Of a stretch of 64,000 nucleotides of DNA, positions 44,983-53,408 are shown one piece after another. Each line of letters starts with the position of its first letter. The first letter of the stretch is position 1. Origin of the DNA: Marinimicrococcus flavescens (GTDB taxonomy: Bacteria > Pseudomonadota > Alphaproteobacteria > Geminicoccales > Geminicoccaceae); NCBI GenBank assembly GCA_029211145.1, contig JARGEQ010000126.1, forward strand, positions 248,001 to 312,000, given 5' to 3'. A program made the position numbers and the translations under genes. Under the pieces are notes generated by a model. The model had not been told where the DNA came from. It did no database searches and was given only the letters and a program-made list of their open reading frames with translations.

Positions 44983-46532
44983 CCGGCAAGGTCCTCGTTC
45001 TCGGCCTCGACAGCGCCGACGCGGCCCTCATCGAGCAGTGGGCGGCAGAGGGGCATCTGCCGACCTTCGCGCGGCTCATGGGCGAGGGAGCGTTCTCGCG
45101 GATCGGCACCACCGCCGAGGTCATGCACGTCTCGGCCTGGCCCACGATCTATACCGGCGCCATGCCCGGCGGGCACGGCATGTACCATGCCTACCAGGTG
45201 CGCGCCGGCAGCCAGCTCGTGCACCGCACCCTGCCCGAATGGTGCGCCCTGCCGCCCTTCTGGAAGTTCCTCGACGATGCCGGCAAGCGCTGCATCGTCA
45301 TGGACGCCTTCATGGACTACCCGCTCGAGGGGTTCCAGGGCATCCAGATCTGCGAGTACGGGACCTGGACCTGGTTCACCGAGCCTTATGCCAGCAGGCC
45401 GGGCCTGCGCCGCGAGATCGAGAAGCGCTTCGGCCCCTACCCCGCCCCCGAGCACAGCCAGCAGGTGACCATCCCCGACCAGCTCCGCTTCCGCGAGCAG
45501 ATGGTGCGGGCCGCCGAGACCAAGGGCCGCGCGGTCGAGTGGCTGCTGCGCGAGCATCCCTGGGACATGGCCTTCGTCACGTTCGGCGAGCCGCACGGCG
45601 CCGGCCACTATCTCTGGCACTCGGGCGACCCGGAGTTCCCGCTGCACGCGCCGCTGCCCGGCCTGCCCAACCCGCTGCGCGACGTCTATGCGGCGGTCGA
45701 CCGGGCGATCGCCGGGGTCCTCGAGGCAGTCGGCGACGAGGTGACCGTGCTGGTGATCTCGGGCGACGGCATGGGCCCGAACTACTCGGCCGCCCACCAC
45801 ATGCCCGAGTTCCTGCACCAGATGGGCATGTTCCATGCGCCGACCGTCGGCCTGAAGGACGGGGGCGACGCGCCGCGGCCGCCGCAGAGCCTCTCGGCCA
45901 GGGTGCGCGGCATGATACCATTGAGCGTGCGCCAGTCGATCACCCGCTGCATGCCGCGCAGCATGAAATACAAGCTCAACATGAAGTGGCTCAATGCCGA
46001 CATCGACTGGGCGCGCACCGAGGCCTTCTGCGTGCCCAACAACAACGAGGGCTATATCCGGCTCAATGTCGAGGGCCGCGAGCCCAAGGGCATCGTCGGG
46101 CGCGACGGGCGCTACCGCGAGGCCATCGAGGAGCTGCGCGAGGAGCTGGGCCAGCTGGTGAACCCGCTCAACGGGTGCCGCTGTGCTGCCGCGGTCCATG
46201 TCATGGACGAGACCTTCCAGGGGCCCGAGCGGCATCATCTGCCGGACATCGTGGTAAGCTGGGACTTCGGCGCGAGGACCCAGCGCGAGATCGAGGGTCC
46301 GCGCTCGGGCCGGATCGCCGGCAAGGCGGGCCACGAGACGCCCGCCTATTACACCGGCAACCACCGTCCCAACGCCTTCGTGCTGGCCCGCGGGCCTGCG
46401 GTGCCGGCGGGAGGCGGGCTGGCCGCGGGGCACGTCGTCGACCTTCCGGCCACCGTGCTGGCGCTGCTGGGCGTGGAAGCGCCGGCGCATTTCGAGGGCC
46501 GGCCCTGGGTGTTCGCGCCCGCCGGGCAATGA
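44979..46532 (+). CDS. alkaline phosphatase superfamily protein (phosphodiesterase/nucleotide pyrophosphatase-like), paralog 2
   Basis: 517 residues, coupled by ATGA to the oxidoreductase gene. Markers: VLVLGLDSADAALI with the canonical first metal Asp, nucleophile region HVSAWPTIYTGAMPGGHG, GEPHGAGHYLW, ISGDGMGPN in place of the usual SDHG, and TGNHRPNAF near the end. It aligns throughout with the gene at 42393 but keeps the first Asp. No signal peptide, so cytoplasmic. The two paralogs may act on successive intermediates or form a heteromer; both are speculative. Confidence 0.82.
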   Translation: MTGKVLVLGLDSADAALIEQWAAEGHLPTFARLMGEGAFSRIGTTAEVMHVSAWPTIYTGAMPGGHGMYHAYQVRAGSQLVHRTLPEWCALPPFWKFLDDAGKRCIVMDAFMDYPLEGFQGIQICEYGTWTWFTEPYASRPGLRREIEKRFGPYPAPEHSQQVTIPDQLRFREQMVRAAETKGRAVEWLLREHPWDMAFVTFGEPHGAGHYLWHSGDPEFPLHAPLPGLPNPLRDVYAAVDRAIAGVLEAVGDEVTVLVISGDGMGPNYSAAHHMPEFLHQMGMFHAPTVGLKDGGDAPRPPQSLSARVRGMIPLSVRQSITRCMPRSMKYKLNMKWLNADIDWARTEAFCVPNNNEGYIRLNVEGREPKGIVGRDGRYREAIEELREELGQLVNPLNGCRCAAAVHVMDETFQGPERHHLPDIVVSWDFGARTQREIEGPRSGRIAGKAGHETPAYYTGNHRPNAFVLARGPAVPAGGGLAAGHVVDLPATVLALLGVEAPAHFEGRPWVFAPAGQ

Positions 46533-46569
46533 GCCGCCGTGGAGAAAAGCAGGTGGGCGGAGAGATGAG

Positions 46570-48471
46570 ATGTGCGGACTAGCCGGCCTCGCCTGCCTCG
46601 AGCCGGGCGATCGCGGGGCAGCGCACGCGGCGATCGTCCGCGCGATGTGCGCGATGATCGCCCATCGCGGGCCCGACGACAGCGGCATCGCCAGCGAGGG
46701 ACCGGTCTGTCTCGGCTCGCGGCGGCTGAGCATCATCGACCTCTCGCCTGCCGGCCACATGCCTATGCAGGACGAGAGCGGGCGCTGGACCATCGCCTAT
46801 AACGGCGAGGTCTACAATTTCGAGGAGCTGCGCTCGGAGCTGGCCGGGCTGGGCCACCGCTTCCACTCGCGCACCGACACCGAGGTGGTGCTGCGCGCCT
46901 GGATCCAGTGGGGCAAGGACGCCCTGCCGCGCCTGATGGGCATCTTCGCCTTCGCGCTTTGGGACCGCGACACCGGCGAGCTGGCACTGGTCCGCGACCA
47001 GTACGGGATCAAGCCGCTCTACTATCTCGAGACCCCCCGCTACGTGCTGTTCTGCTCGGAGATGAAGGCGCTGGTGCGCCAGCATCCCGATCCGCAGATC
47101 GACCGCGGCGCGCTCGCCGAGTGGTCGCTCTACCGCAATCTCGACGGCCCGGGACGCGAGGGGCTGGTCTCCGGCATCGTGTCCGTCATGCCCGGCGAGG
47201 TGGTTACGGTCCGCGAGGGCGTCATCGCCCGCGAGTATTACTATCGGCCCGGCAATGCGGTCTCGGCCGGCGAGTACCGGCGCTTTGCCGCCATGCCGCC
47301 CGAGCGGGTGGTGGAGGAGGTCGACGAGACCCTGCGCCTGGTGGTCCGCCAACAGATGGTCTCCGACGTGCCGGCCGGCACGCTCCTCAGCGGCGGGCTC
47401 GATTCCAGCCTGATCACCGCCATGGCTGCCCGCCACCGGCCCGACCTCAAGGCCTTCCACGTCTCGGTGGCCGGCTCGCCGGAGCATGACGAGCGCCGCT
47501 TCGCCGAGGAGGTCTGCCGCGACAACGCCATCGAGCTCGTGCCCCTCACCCTCGACGGCACCCTGTTCCGCCGCACCCTGGTAAAGACGGTGTGGCTGTC
47601 CGACCTGCCGCTGACCCACCCCAACTCGGTGGCCTATCACCTGGTCAGCTGCACCGCGCGGGAGCACGGCGTCACTGTGCTGCTATCGGGCGAAGGGGCC
47701 GACGAGCTCTTCGGCGGCTACTCCTGGGCCTATCGGCGGCGCCGCCGGCTGCAGCGCCTGCAGCCGCTGCTGCGCCGCATGCCGCAGCGTCTGCGCGATC
47801 TCCTGAGCCTGCTGACCTACGCCGATGCCGGCATGCCGGTGATGCGGCACCGCTTCCGCGACCTCCTGCCGACCGCCGTCGACATGCTCGACCGCTTCGG
47901 ACGTCTCGACTGGGAGCAGACCTGCGTCGAGGCCTACGGCTTCGTCGAGAATCCCGCCGACCGCGCCGTGCTGGGCGGCATGCTGGCCGATCTCGGCGAC
48001 TTCCTGACGCCGCTGCTGCGCCGGCTCGACCGCATGAGCATGGGCGCTTCGGTCGAATGCCGCGTGCCGTTCCTCGATCCGCGCCTCGTCGAGAAGGCCA
48101 TCAACCTGCCGCTCGACTACAAGGTGGGCCGGAGGGCGGACAAATGGATCTTGAAGCAGGTAGCGCTGCGTAGCATGCCGCGCCATCTGGTGATGCGCCG
48201 GAAGATGGGCTTTCCCCTGCCGCTCGAGAGCTATCTCAGGCCCTTCGCCGACCCCGCCTTCTTCCGCGGCGGCTTTTGCGAGGAGACGCTGGGCCTGACG
48301 CGCCGGGGGCTGGAGCACATGGTCGAGAGCTGGGATCGCCGCCTCTACGGCTTTTTCGGGCTGGTGACCCTGGAGATCTGGGGCCGCCTGCATCTGCGCG
48401 GCGTCGGGATCGACGACATGGGCGAGCATCTGGCGCGGCTCGAGCACGGCCTCGTTCCCGAGGCGGCCTGA
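46570..48471 (+). CDS. asnB: glutamine-hydrolysing asparagine synthase family amidotransferase
   Basis: 633 residues. It begins MCGLAGL, the N-terminal Cys being the glutaminase nucleophile, and the class II domain has AYNGEVYNFEELR and HSRTDTEVVLRAW. The synthetase domain has the PP-loop SGGLDSS (about 275-281) and GEGADELFGGY (about 374-384). Length matches AsnB homologues found in polysaccharide clusters, which amidate a carboxyl group of a uronic acid or a side group, rather than housekeeping AsnB. Ends exactly where the flippase gene begins. The amidation target is inferred from context only. Confidence 0.92.
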   Translation: MCGLAGLACLEPGDRGAAHAAIVRAMCAMIAHRGPDDSGIASEGPVCLGSRRLSIIDLSPAGHMPMQDESGRWTIAYNGEVYNFEELRSELAGLGHRFHSRTDTEVVLRAWIQWGKDALPRLMGIFAFALWDRDTGELALVRDQYGIKPLYYLETPRYVLFCSEMKALVRQHPDPQIDRGALAEWSLYRNLDGPGREGLVSGIVSVMPGEVVTVREGVIAREYYYRPGNAVSAGEYRRFAAMPPERVVEEVDETLRLVVRQQMVSDVPAGTLLSGGLDSSLITAMAARHRPDLKAFHVSVAGSPEHDERRFAEEVCRDNAIELVPLTLDGTLFRRTLVKTVWLSDLPLTHPNSVAYHLVSCTAREHGVTVLLSGEGADELFGGYSWAYRRRRRLQRLQPLLRRMPQRLRDLLSLLTYADAGMPVMRHRFRDLLPTAVDMLDRFGRLDWEQTCVEAYGFVENPADRAVLGGMLADLGDFLTPLLRRLDRMSMGASVECRVPFLDPRLVEKAINLPLDYKVGRRADKWILKQVALRSMPRHLVMRRKMGFPLPLESYLRPFADPAFFRGGFCEETLGLTRRGLEHMVESWDRRLYGFFGLVTLEIWGRLHLRGVGIDDMGEHLARLEHGLVPEAA

Positions 48472-49935
48472 ATGTCGCAGGTGGCCCGCCAGGCGGCACG
48501 AGGCACGGCCCTTCTCGCGGCCGCACACGGCTCGCTCACCCTCTCGGGCTTTCTCGTGGCGCTCCTCCTGGCGCGCGGGCTCGGACCCGAGAGCTACGGC
48601 ATCTACGGCATCATCTACTCCTTTCTGCTGACCAGCGAGCTGATCGGCCGGCTCGGCATCCCGCAAGCGGTCAGCCGCCTGATCGCAGAGCGCGGTGCCG
48701 CCGAGAAAGGCCTCGAAGCCTGCGGCGTCACCCTGACGATGCTTGTCTATGCCGGCGTCTTCGCGCTCTTCTGGGCGGGCGCGCCGTGGGTAGCGGGGGC
48801 CTTCGAGCTGCCCCGGGAGAACGGTGCCGCCCTGCTGCGGCTGGCTGCCCTCGACATCCCTTTCTACGGCCTCTTCTTCATTCTCGGGCACATCCTCAAC
48901 GGCCGGCGCGACTTCATGGGCGAGGCCGTCGCCACCATCGTCTACAGCGTCGCAAAGGCACTGGGCGTGGTGCTGCTGTTCGGCTTCGAGGTGACGATCG
49001 GCGGCGCGCTCCTGGTCAATGCCGGCGCCTCGGCGCTGGGCGTCGCCTTCGCATGCTGGCGAACCGGTGCAGGCACCTTCGCGCTCAATGTCGGCTTCCG
49101 CCGGCCGATCCTCGCCCTGGCGGTGCCGGTGGCCCTCGCCACCACCGGCAACCAGCTCCTGCAGAGCCTCGATCTGTGGGCCCTCAACGCTTTCGGCGAT
49201 CATGTGCTGCGTACCACCAAGGGCCTCTACGTGGCGGCCACCAACCTTGCCCGCATGCCCGGCCTCGTGGCCTTCGTGATGACCGCGGTGCTGGTGCCCT
49301 CCATCGTCCGCGCCCGCGCCGACGGCGACACGCGCACCGTCTCGTCGACGATCTGCGGCGCCTCGCGCTTCATGGCCATCGTGCTGCTGCCGGTGACCGG
49401 CATCGTCGCCTTCGAGGGCGGCCCGATCCTCAGCCTGCTGTTCTCGCCGGACTATGCCGCCGGCGCGCCGATCCTGGCCGTCCTCGTGGTGGCGCACGGT
49501 CTGCTCAACACCGCCTTCTTCACCTTGTGCGGCGTGCTGCTGGCGGTCGGCGACGAGCGCAGCTCGGCGGTCATCGCCCTCTCCGCAGCCAGCTTTGCGG
49601 CGCTTCTGGCCCCCGTCCTGGTAGCCCTCTTCGGGGCCGGGGGCGCTGCCGCCGGCGCCCTTGCCACCGCCGGCATGGCAGCACTGGCCACCGGCGCTGC
49701 CCTCCACCGCCGGGTCGGCTGGTTCATCGACGGCACGGCAGTCCTGCGCGCTCTTCTGCTGACCGGTCTGGTTTGCGCCGCCTCGATGCTGTGGAAGACC
49801 GAAGGGCTCTACCTTCTATTGGAGCTTGTCTGCCTCGGCCTCGCCTATCTGGCGGCCCTGCCGCTGGTACGCCTTGTCACGAGGGCCGATCTCGACCCCT
49901 TCCTTCCACAGAGGCCGGCTTCCAACGAAGTCTGA
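48472..49935 (+). CDS. polysaccharide flippase, Wzx/MOP superfamily
   Basis: 487 residues, twelve to fourteen hydrophobic segments; start MSQVARQAARGTALLAAAHG, then the typical LLLARGLGPESYGIYGIIYS. The ATG follows the asnB stop with no gap. Proteins of this family move undecaprenyl-linked oligosaccharides across the inner membrane. It is the last gene of the glycan cluster; no Wzy polymerase or ligase was recognised in the window. Confidence 0.9.
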   Translation: MSQVARQAARGTALLAAAHGSLTLSGFLVALLLARGLGPESYGIYGIIYSFLLTSELIGRLGIPQAVSRLIAERGAAEKGLEACGVTLTMLVYAGVFALFWAGAPWVAGAFELPRENGAALLRLAALDIPFYGLFFILGHILNGRRDFMGEAVATIVYSVAKALGVVLLFGFEVTIGGALLVNAGASALGVAFACWRTGAGTFALNVGFRRPILALAVPVALATTGNQLLQSLDLWALNAFGDHVLRTTKGLYVAATNLARMPGLVAFVMTAVLVPSIVRARADGDTRTVSSTICGASRFMAIVLLPVTGIVAFEGGPILSLLFSPDYAAGAPILAVLVVAHGLLNTAFFTLCGVLLAVGDERSSAVIALSAASFAALLAPVLVALFGAGGAAAGALATAGMAALATGAALHRRVGWFIDGTAVLRALLLTGLVCAASMLWKTEGLYLLLELVCLGLAYLAALPLVRLVTRADLDPFLPQRPASNEV

Positions 49936-50023
49936 TCACGCTACCACGCAACCTTACCTCCCGTTGCATGTTTCCCTTCATGCTCGACCGCTGATCGAGC
50001 ACAGGCAGGAGCCGGAGGGGTCC

Positions 50024-50212
50024 ATGAAGACCAGCGTGCAGAAAAGGCTCGAGATGACGCGACGCAAGCTGCTCGGCCGCAGGGCGGTGGGCGCCGTGGC
50101 GGTCCGCAATCAGCTCGCCCTGCAGGGCGCAGGGGAGATGGCGATGGCCGGCGGGCCCAGTCTGTCTCAGGGCCATCCGCGCCCGCACTTGCGCCTTGTG
50201 CTCGACGACTGA
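50024..50212 (+). CDS. small ORF with twin-arginine-like start, paralog 1
   Basis: 62 residues, preceded by a good Shine-Dalgarno (GGAGGGG) and, further up, an inverted repeat GCTCGA...TCGAGC (49983-50001). Near the N-terminus it carries RLEMTRRKLLGRRAVGA, which recurs in the ORF at 50309 as RLQVTRRKLLGRTAVGA. The rest has no recognisable domain and ends LRLVLDD. It could be a Tat-type signal with a short mature part, or the leader of a decayed gene. Function unknown. Confidence 0.5.
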   Translation: MKTSVQKRLEMTRRKLLGRRAVGAVAVRNQLALQGAGEMAMAGGPSLSQGHPRPHLRLVLDD

Positions 50213-50308
50213 CCCAAAGGAAGCCGTCACGCGGTCGTCACCCTTCGTTGCGGATCCTGTCGCACGAGCGGCTTACTGCTCGCTGCAGGACCGCGAACGG
50301 AGGGCAGC

Positions 50309-50563
50309 ATGGAGTCCAGCGAGCGCGCACGGCTGCAGGTGACACGCCGCAAGCTGCTCGGCCGAACCGCCGTGGGGGCCGGCAGCCTGTTGCTGGCCTC
50401 CAACGCCATCAGGAAGGTGACCGTCACCGGCGCTTCGATCCGGACGCTGAGGCCGCCTCCTGAAGGGTCGCCCGGCCGCCAGAGCGCTTGCTGGTTGCTT
50501 CCGGCCGATGGCGGGGATACGGCCGAGCCACCTGGTCGAGGTTGCGACGGCGGAGCCGCCTAG
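50309..50563 (+). CDS. small ORF with twin-arginine-like start, paralog 2
   Basis: 84 residues, ATG preceded by GGAGGG, with an inverted repeat CGAGC...GCTCG upstream (50269-50286). The first about 35 residues match the ORF at 50024 and then continue into a hydrophobic stretch GAGSLLLASNAIRKV, as in a Tat signal peptide. After residue about 50 the composition looks non-coding (Pro/Gly/Arg-rich), suggesting the original C-terminus is lost. One possibility is that this is the surviving 5' end of the PhoD-like gene whose 3' scrap lies at 51003. Confidence 0.45.
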   Translation: MESSERARLQVTRRKLLGRTAVGAGSLLLASNAIRKVTVTGASIRTLRPPPEGSPGRQSACWLLPADGGDTAEPPGRGCDGGAA

Positions 50564-51002
50564 GGACTGTGCGCGGCATTCCTTCTCGGTGTTTGCTCGG
50601 CTGGCGGCGGTGAGGGTCCAGCGAATCTTCAGCTTTCCTCGCGATCTTGCTGGGCCGGGAGTCGGCCGCCGCATCATCTTCGGGGTGTGCCTGTGCCGCC
50701 ATCGGCGAGGACGACGCGAGGGGCTTCGTGAAAGGCAGCCAGGTGCGGGAGCCGTGGTGTGCGCGCCGGGTCTGCCCCAAGGCGCCGGCACCAGCCTTGA
50801 AGAGAGGACAAATCGGCCGCTCGCAGCGCCTTGCCCGCCCCGCCGCCACGGCCTTGCCCCGGATCAGCCATGGCAGCAGGCCAGTTGGCATGGCTCGTCC
50901 GGAGCGGGCGGTCTTATCGGAGCGGGACGCGGCACGGGAGCGGAGGCCCACCTGATTTTATGACGGCGATCCCCACGATGGCGATGGTCTGATTCAAGAT
51001 AG
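50564..51002. other. gap with no recognisable gene
   Basis: About 440 bases with a GC content and triplet pattern unlike the flanking genes. It contains a degenerate copy (G) of the dispersed repeat at about 50563-50603 (CTGTGCGCGGCATTCCTTCTC). No frame looks coding; this is probably decayed sequence between the small ORFs and the PhoD-like scrap. Confidence 0.5.
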
Positions 51003-51146
51003 CTGCCGGAGGAGGAAGCCGGCGATATCAGCCTGCAGTTCTTCGGCCAGGTCGACATCGACGGGCAGAGCGAGGCGATGACGCTGAGGCTCAAGGATCT
51101 GGACGGGCAGACCCTTTTCACCAAGGAGCTTCAGCCCGAGCGATGA
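51003..51146 (+). pseudogene. C-terminal scrap of an alkaline phosphatase D-like protein
   Basis: Forty-seven codons open from just after an in-frame TAG (51000-51002) to TGA at 51144-51146: LPEEEAGDISLQFFGQVDIDG, then SEAMTLRLKDLDGQTLFTKE and LQPER (key parts). The order FFGxVxIDG...MTxxLKDLxGxxL...ELxPER resembles the C-termini of PhoD-type alkaline phosphatases. There is no start codon or upstream domain, so it is a remnant. Confidence 0.5.
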
Positions 51147-51150
51147 GCGC

Positions 51151-51184
51151 CGCCCGCGGCAGGGCCCCGCCCCCGCCGCGGGCG
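51151..51184 (-). terminator. terminator hairpin at the end of the proX array
   Basis: A 10-bp perfect stem (CGCCCGCGGC at 51151-51160, complement at 51175-51184) begins 6 bases after the stop codon of the last proX copy on the minus strand. No U-tract follows. Confidence 0.6.
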
Positions 51185-51189
51185 CGGCT

Positions 51190-52230
51190 TCACGAGCCCG
51201 CCGCCTTGCGGGCCTCCTCGTACCAGCCGTCGACCGTCGCCCGGTTCTTCTCGATCCACTCCTCGGCGTGACGGAGAATGTCCTTCTCGCTGTCCTCGCC
51301 GTCGAACATGCGGGCGTTTTGGGCTGCGATGTCGTCGAGCGGGATCTCGGCGAGCTCGATCAGCCTGGCTGCCGCCGGATTCTCCTCCATGAAGCGCTTG
51401 TTGACCACCGGACGGATGTCGTTGCCCGGAAAGCCCATCATGCAGGGATCGCTGGCGCAGCCCTTGACGCCGGGGATCGAGACGGCGTCGAGATACTCCT
51501 TCTGGTCATCGGGCAGCGCCGGCTCGGGAACCTCGAGCCACACCGCGTCCTCGCCGGGCTTGAGGAGCCCGACCATCCAGCTGGGCGTCCAGGAATAGAA
51601 GAAGACCGGCTCGCCGGCGCGGTAGCGGCCGAGCGCGTCGGCCATGGAGGCGGCGTAGCTGGCCTTGACCGGCTCCACCGTGTCCTCGAGGCCGTAGGTC
51701 TCGAGCTGATGGGCGATGATCCGCTCGCACAGCCAGCCCGGCGGGCACGAGACCATCTCGGCCTTGCCGTCGCCATTGGTGTCGAACAGCGCGGCGATCT
51801 CCGGCTTCCTGAAGTCCGCCATGCCGGTGATGCCATGGGCGTCGGCGGTCTTCTTGTCGACCATGTAGCCCTGCAGCGCGCCGCCCTTGGCGACGTAGCC
51901 CAAAAGCTGCGCGCCCGGCTCGTACTCGCTCGCATACGAGGTGTGCTGGGGAAACCAGCCGTTGGCCCAGAGATCCACGTCGCCCTGGCCGACGCTCTGG
52001 TAGAAGGGTGCGTTGTCCAGCGTGACCGGGTTGCTGACCTCGTAGCCGAGGCCCTCGAGCAGGCGCTTGTAGACGGCGGCGTTGAACCAGCCCGTGTCCC
52101 AGGTCGGGCGCGCGAGCTTCACCTCCTTGCCCTCGCCGGGCATCTCGGCGGCCGCGGCAAGGTCGGCCGAGACGGCTACCGCAAGGCCGAGGGTGGCCGC
52201 GGAGAGATAGGTCACGGGATTAAACGGCAC
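51190..52230 (-). CDS. proX: ProX-type glycine betaine/quaternary amine binding protein, copy 6
   Basis: 346 residues with signal peptide (cleavage after AAAA near residue 30) and a ProX domain. E. coli ProX cage tryptophans correspond to NGWFP, PPGWLCE and FYSWTPSW; the EF-like loop is DTNGDGKAE. Together with copy 5 it forms a distinct subgroup: MVSCxPGW, SDPCMMGFPGND and QNARMFDGEDSEKD, and FPQH in place of FPLH. Start is the GTG at 52230, preceded by GGGAGACC; the longer ATG reading begins inside the upstream hairpin region. Last gene of the array. Confidence 0.92.
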   Translation of the reverse strand: MPFNPVTYLSAATLGLAVAVSADLAAAAEMPGEGKEVKLARPTWDTGWFNAAVYKRLLEGLGYEVSNPVTLDNAPFYQSVGQGDVDLWANGWFPQHTSYASEYEPGAQLLGYVAKGGALQGYMVDKKTADAHGITGMADFRKPEIAALFDTNGDGKAEMVSCPPGWLCERIIAHQLETYGLEDTVEPVKASYAASMADALGRYRAGEPVFFYSWTPSWMVGLLKPGEDAVWLEVPEPALPDDQKEYLDAVSIPGVKGCASDPCMMGFPGNDIRPVVNKRFMEENPAAARLIELAEIPLDDIAAQNARMFDGEDSEKDILRHAEEWIEKNRATVDGWYEEARKAAGS

Positions 52231-52270
52231 AGTGGTCTCCCTTTTGGTTTTTTCTGTCACTGTCCTCGAT

Positions 52271-52294
52271 GCGGGCGGCATGACGGCCGCCCGC
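52271..52294 (-). other. hairpin between proX copies 5 and 6
   Basis: GCGGGCGGC (52271-52279) pairs perfectly with GCCGCCCGC (52286-52294) around a 6-base loop, 10 bases after the copy 5 stop. Could attenuate or stabilise the transcript. Confidence 0.55.
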
Positions 52295-52303
52295 CCCGTC
52301 CGC

Positions 52304-53338
52304 TCAGGCGCCAGCGGCGCTGCGGGCCTCCTTCAGCCAGCCTTCGAAGACCTCCCGATTGGCCTCGATCCACGCGTCGGCGTGGCGCAGGATGTCCTTC
52401 TCGCTGTCCTCGCCGTCCTGCATCCGGGCGTTCTGGGCGGCGATGTCCTCCAGCGGCACCGAGGCCACCTCGAGCAGCCGGCGCACGGCGGGGTTCTCGC
52501 CGAGGAAGGCCTTGTTGGCGATCGGCCGCAGGTCGTTGGCAGGCCAGCCGAGCAGGCACGGGTCGCTGGAGCAGCCCTTGACGCCCTCGACCTCGACCAG
52601 GTCCTCGTACTGCTTCTGGTCCTCCGGCAGCGACGCCTCGGGGACCTCGAGCCAGATCACGTCCAAACCCGGCTTCAAGGCGCCCACTGTCCAGTTCGGC
52701 GTCCAGGTATAGAAGAGGATCGGGTCCCCGTCCCTGAAGCGGCCGAGCGCCTGGGCCATGGCCGCAGCATAGGTGGCGCGCAGCGGCGTGACCCGGTCGG
52801 CGAGGTCGTAGGTCTCGAGCTGGTGCTCGATGATCCGCGAGCAGACCCAGCCCGGCTCGCACGACACCATGTCGGCGGTGCCATTGCCATCGATGTCGAA
52901 GAGGCTGGCGATTTCCGGCCGGCGCAGGTCGCTCAGGTTGGTGATTCCGTGCTCGTCGGCGGTCTTCTTGTCGATCAGGTAGCCCTGCAGCGCGCCGCCC
53001 TTGGCGACATAGCCGACCGCTTCGGCAGTCTCGCTGAACTGCTCGAGGAGATCGTCGTGCTGGGGAAACCAGCCATTGAGCCAGAGATCCACGTCGCCCT
53101 GCGAGACCGCCTGGAAGAAGGGCCCGTTGTTGAGGGTCACCGGTCCGTCGATCTCGTAGCCCAGCGCCTCCATCGCGCGCTGGTAGATCGCCGCCTGGAA
53201 CCAGCCAGTGTCCCAATTGGCCCGGGCGAGACGCACCTCCTTGCCGTCGCCGGGCAGCGCGTCTGCAGCGAGGGCGGCAGGGACGGACGCCATGAAAGCG
53301 GTCATCAGCAGGACGGAGCGGAGCATCGTTCTGGTCAT
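52304..53338 (-). CDS. proX: ProX-type glycine betaine/quaternary amine binding protein, copy 5
   Basis: 344 residues, Sec signal (MTRTMLRSVLLMTAFMASVP, cut after AALA). Cage motifs LNGWFPQH, EPGWVCS and FYTWTPNW are present. The EF-like loop is DIDGNGTAD. It differs from copies 1-4 at TLNNGPFF (others DNPPFY) and in the FSETAEAV loop, and groups with copy 6. Predicted to bind a betaine-like solute in the periplasm and hand it to the ProW-type permease encoded upstream. Confidence 0.93.
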   Translation of the reverse strand: MTRTMLRSVLLMTAFMASVPAALAADALPGDGKEVRLARANWDTGWFQAAIYQRAMEALGYEIDGPVTLNNGPFFQAVSQGDVDLWLNGWFPQHDDLLEQFSETAEAVGYVAKGGALQGYLIDKKTADEHGITNLSDLRRPEIASLFDIDGNGTADMVSCEPGWVCSRIIEHQLETYDLADRVTPLRATYAAAMAQALGRFRDGDPILFYTWTPNWTVGALKPGLDVIWLEVPEASLPEDQKQYEDLVEVEGVKGCSSDPCLLGWPANDLRPIANKAFLGENPAVRRLLEVASVPLEDIAAQNARMQDGEDSEKDILRHADAWIEANREVFEGWLKEARSAAGA

Positions 53339-53371
53339 GGGATCATCCGGTTGGAACAGGAAAGGAAGGAA

Positions 53372-53402
53372 GGGCGGGCCGCGGGTCGCCCCGGTCCCGC
53401 CC
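53372..53402 (-). other. hairpin between proX copies 4 and 5
   Basis: A 7-bp stem GGGCGGG/CCCGCCC with a 17-base loop, 6 bases after the copy 4 stop. Weaker than the hairpins at the other junctions. Confidence 0.35.
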
Positions 53403-53408
53403 GGAGCG

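Noticed and set aside
50424-50951. A 175-codon minus-strand frame in the gap before the proX array
   Set aside because: No motif, no ribosome-binding site and non-coding composition; overlaps a degenerate repeat.
50955-50990. DGDPHDGDGLIQD reading resembling a calcium-binding or dockerin loop
   Set aside because: Single short match in a frame without start, context or continuation; probably chance in decayed sequence.
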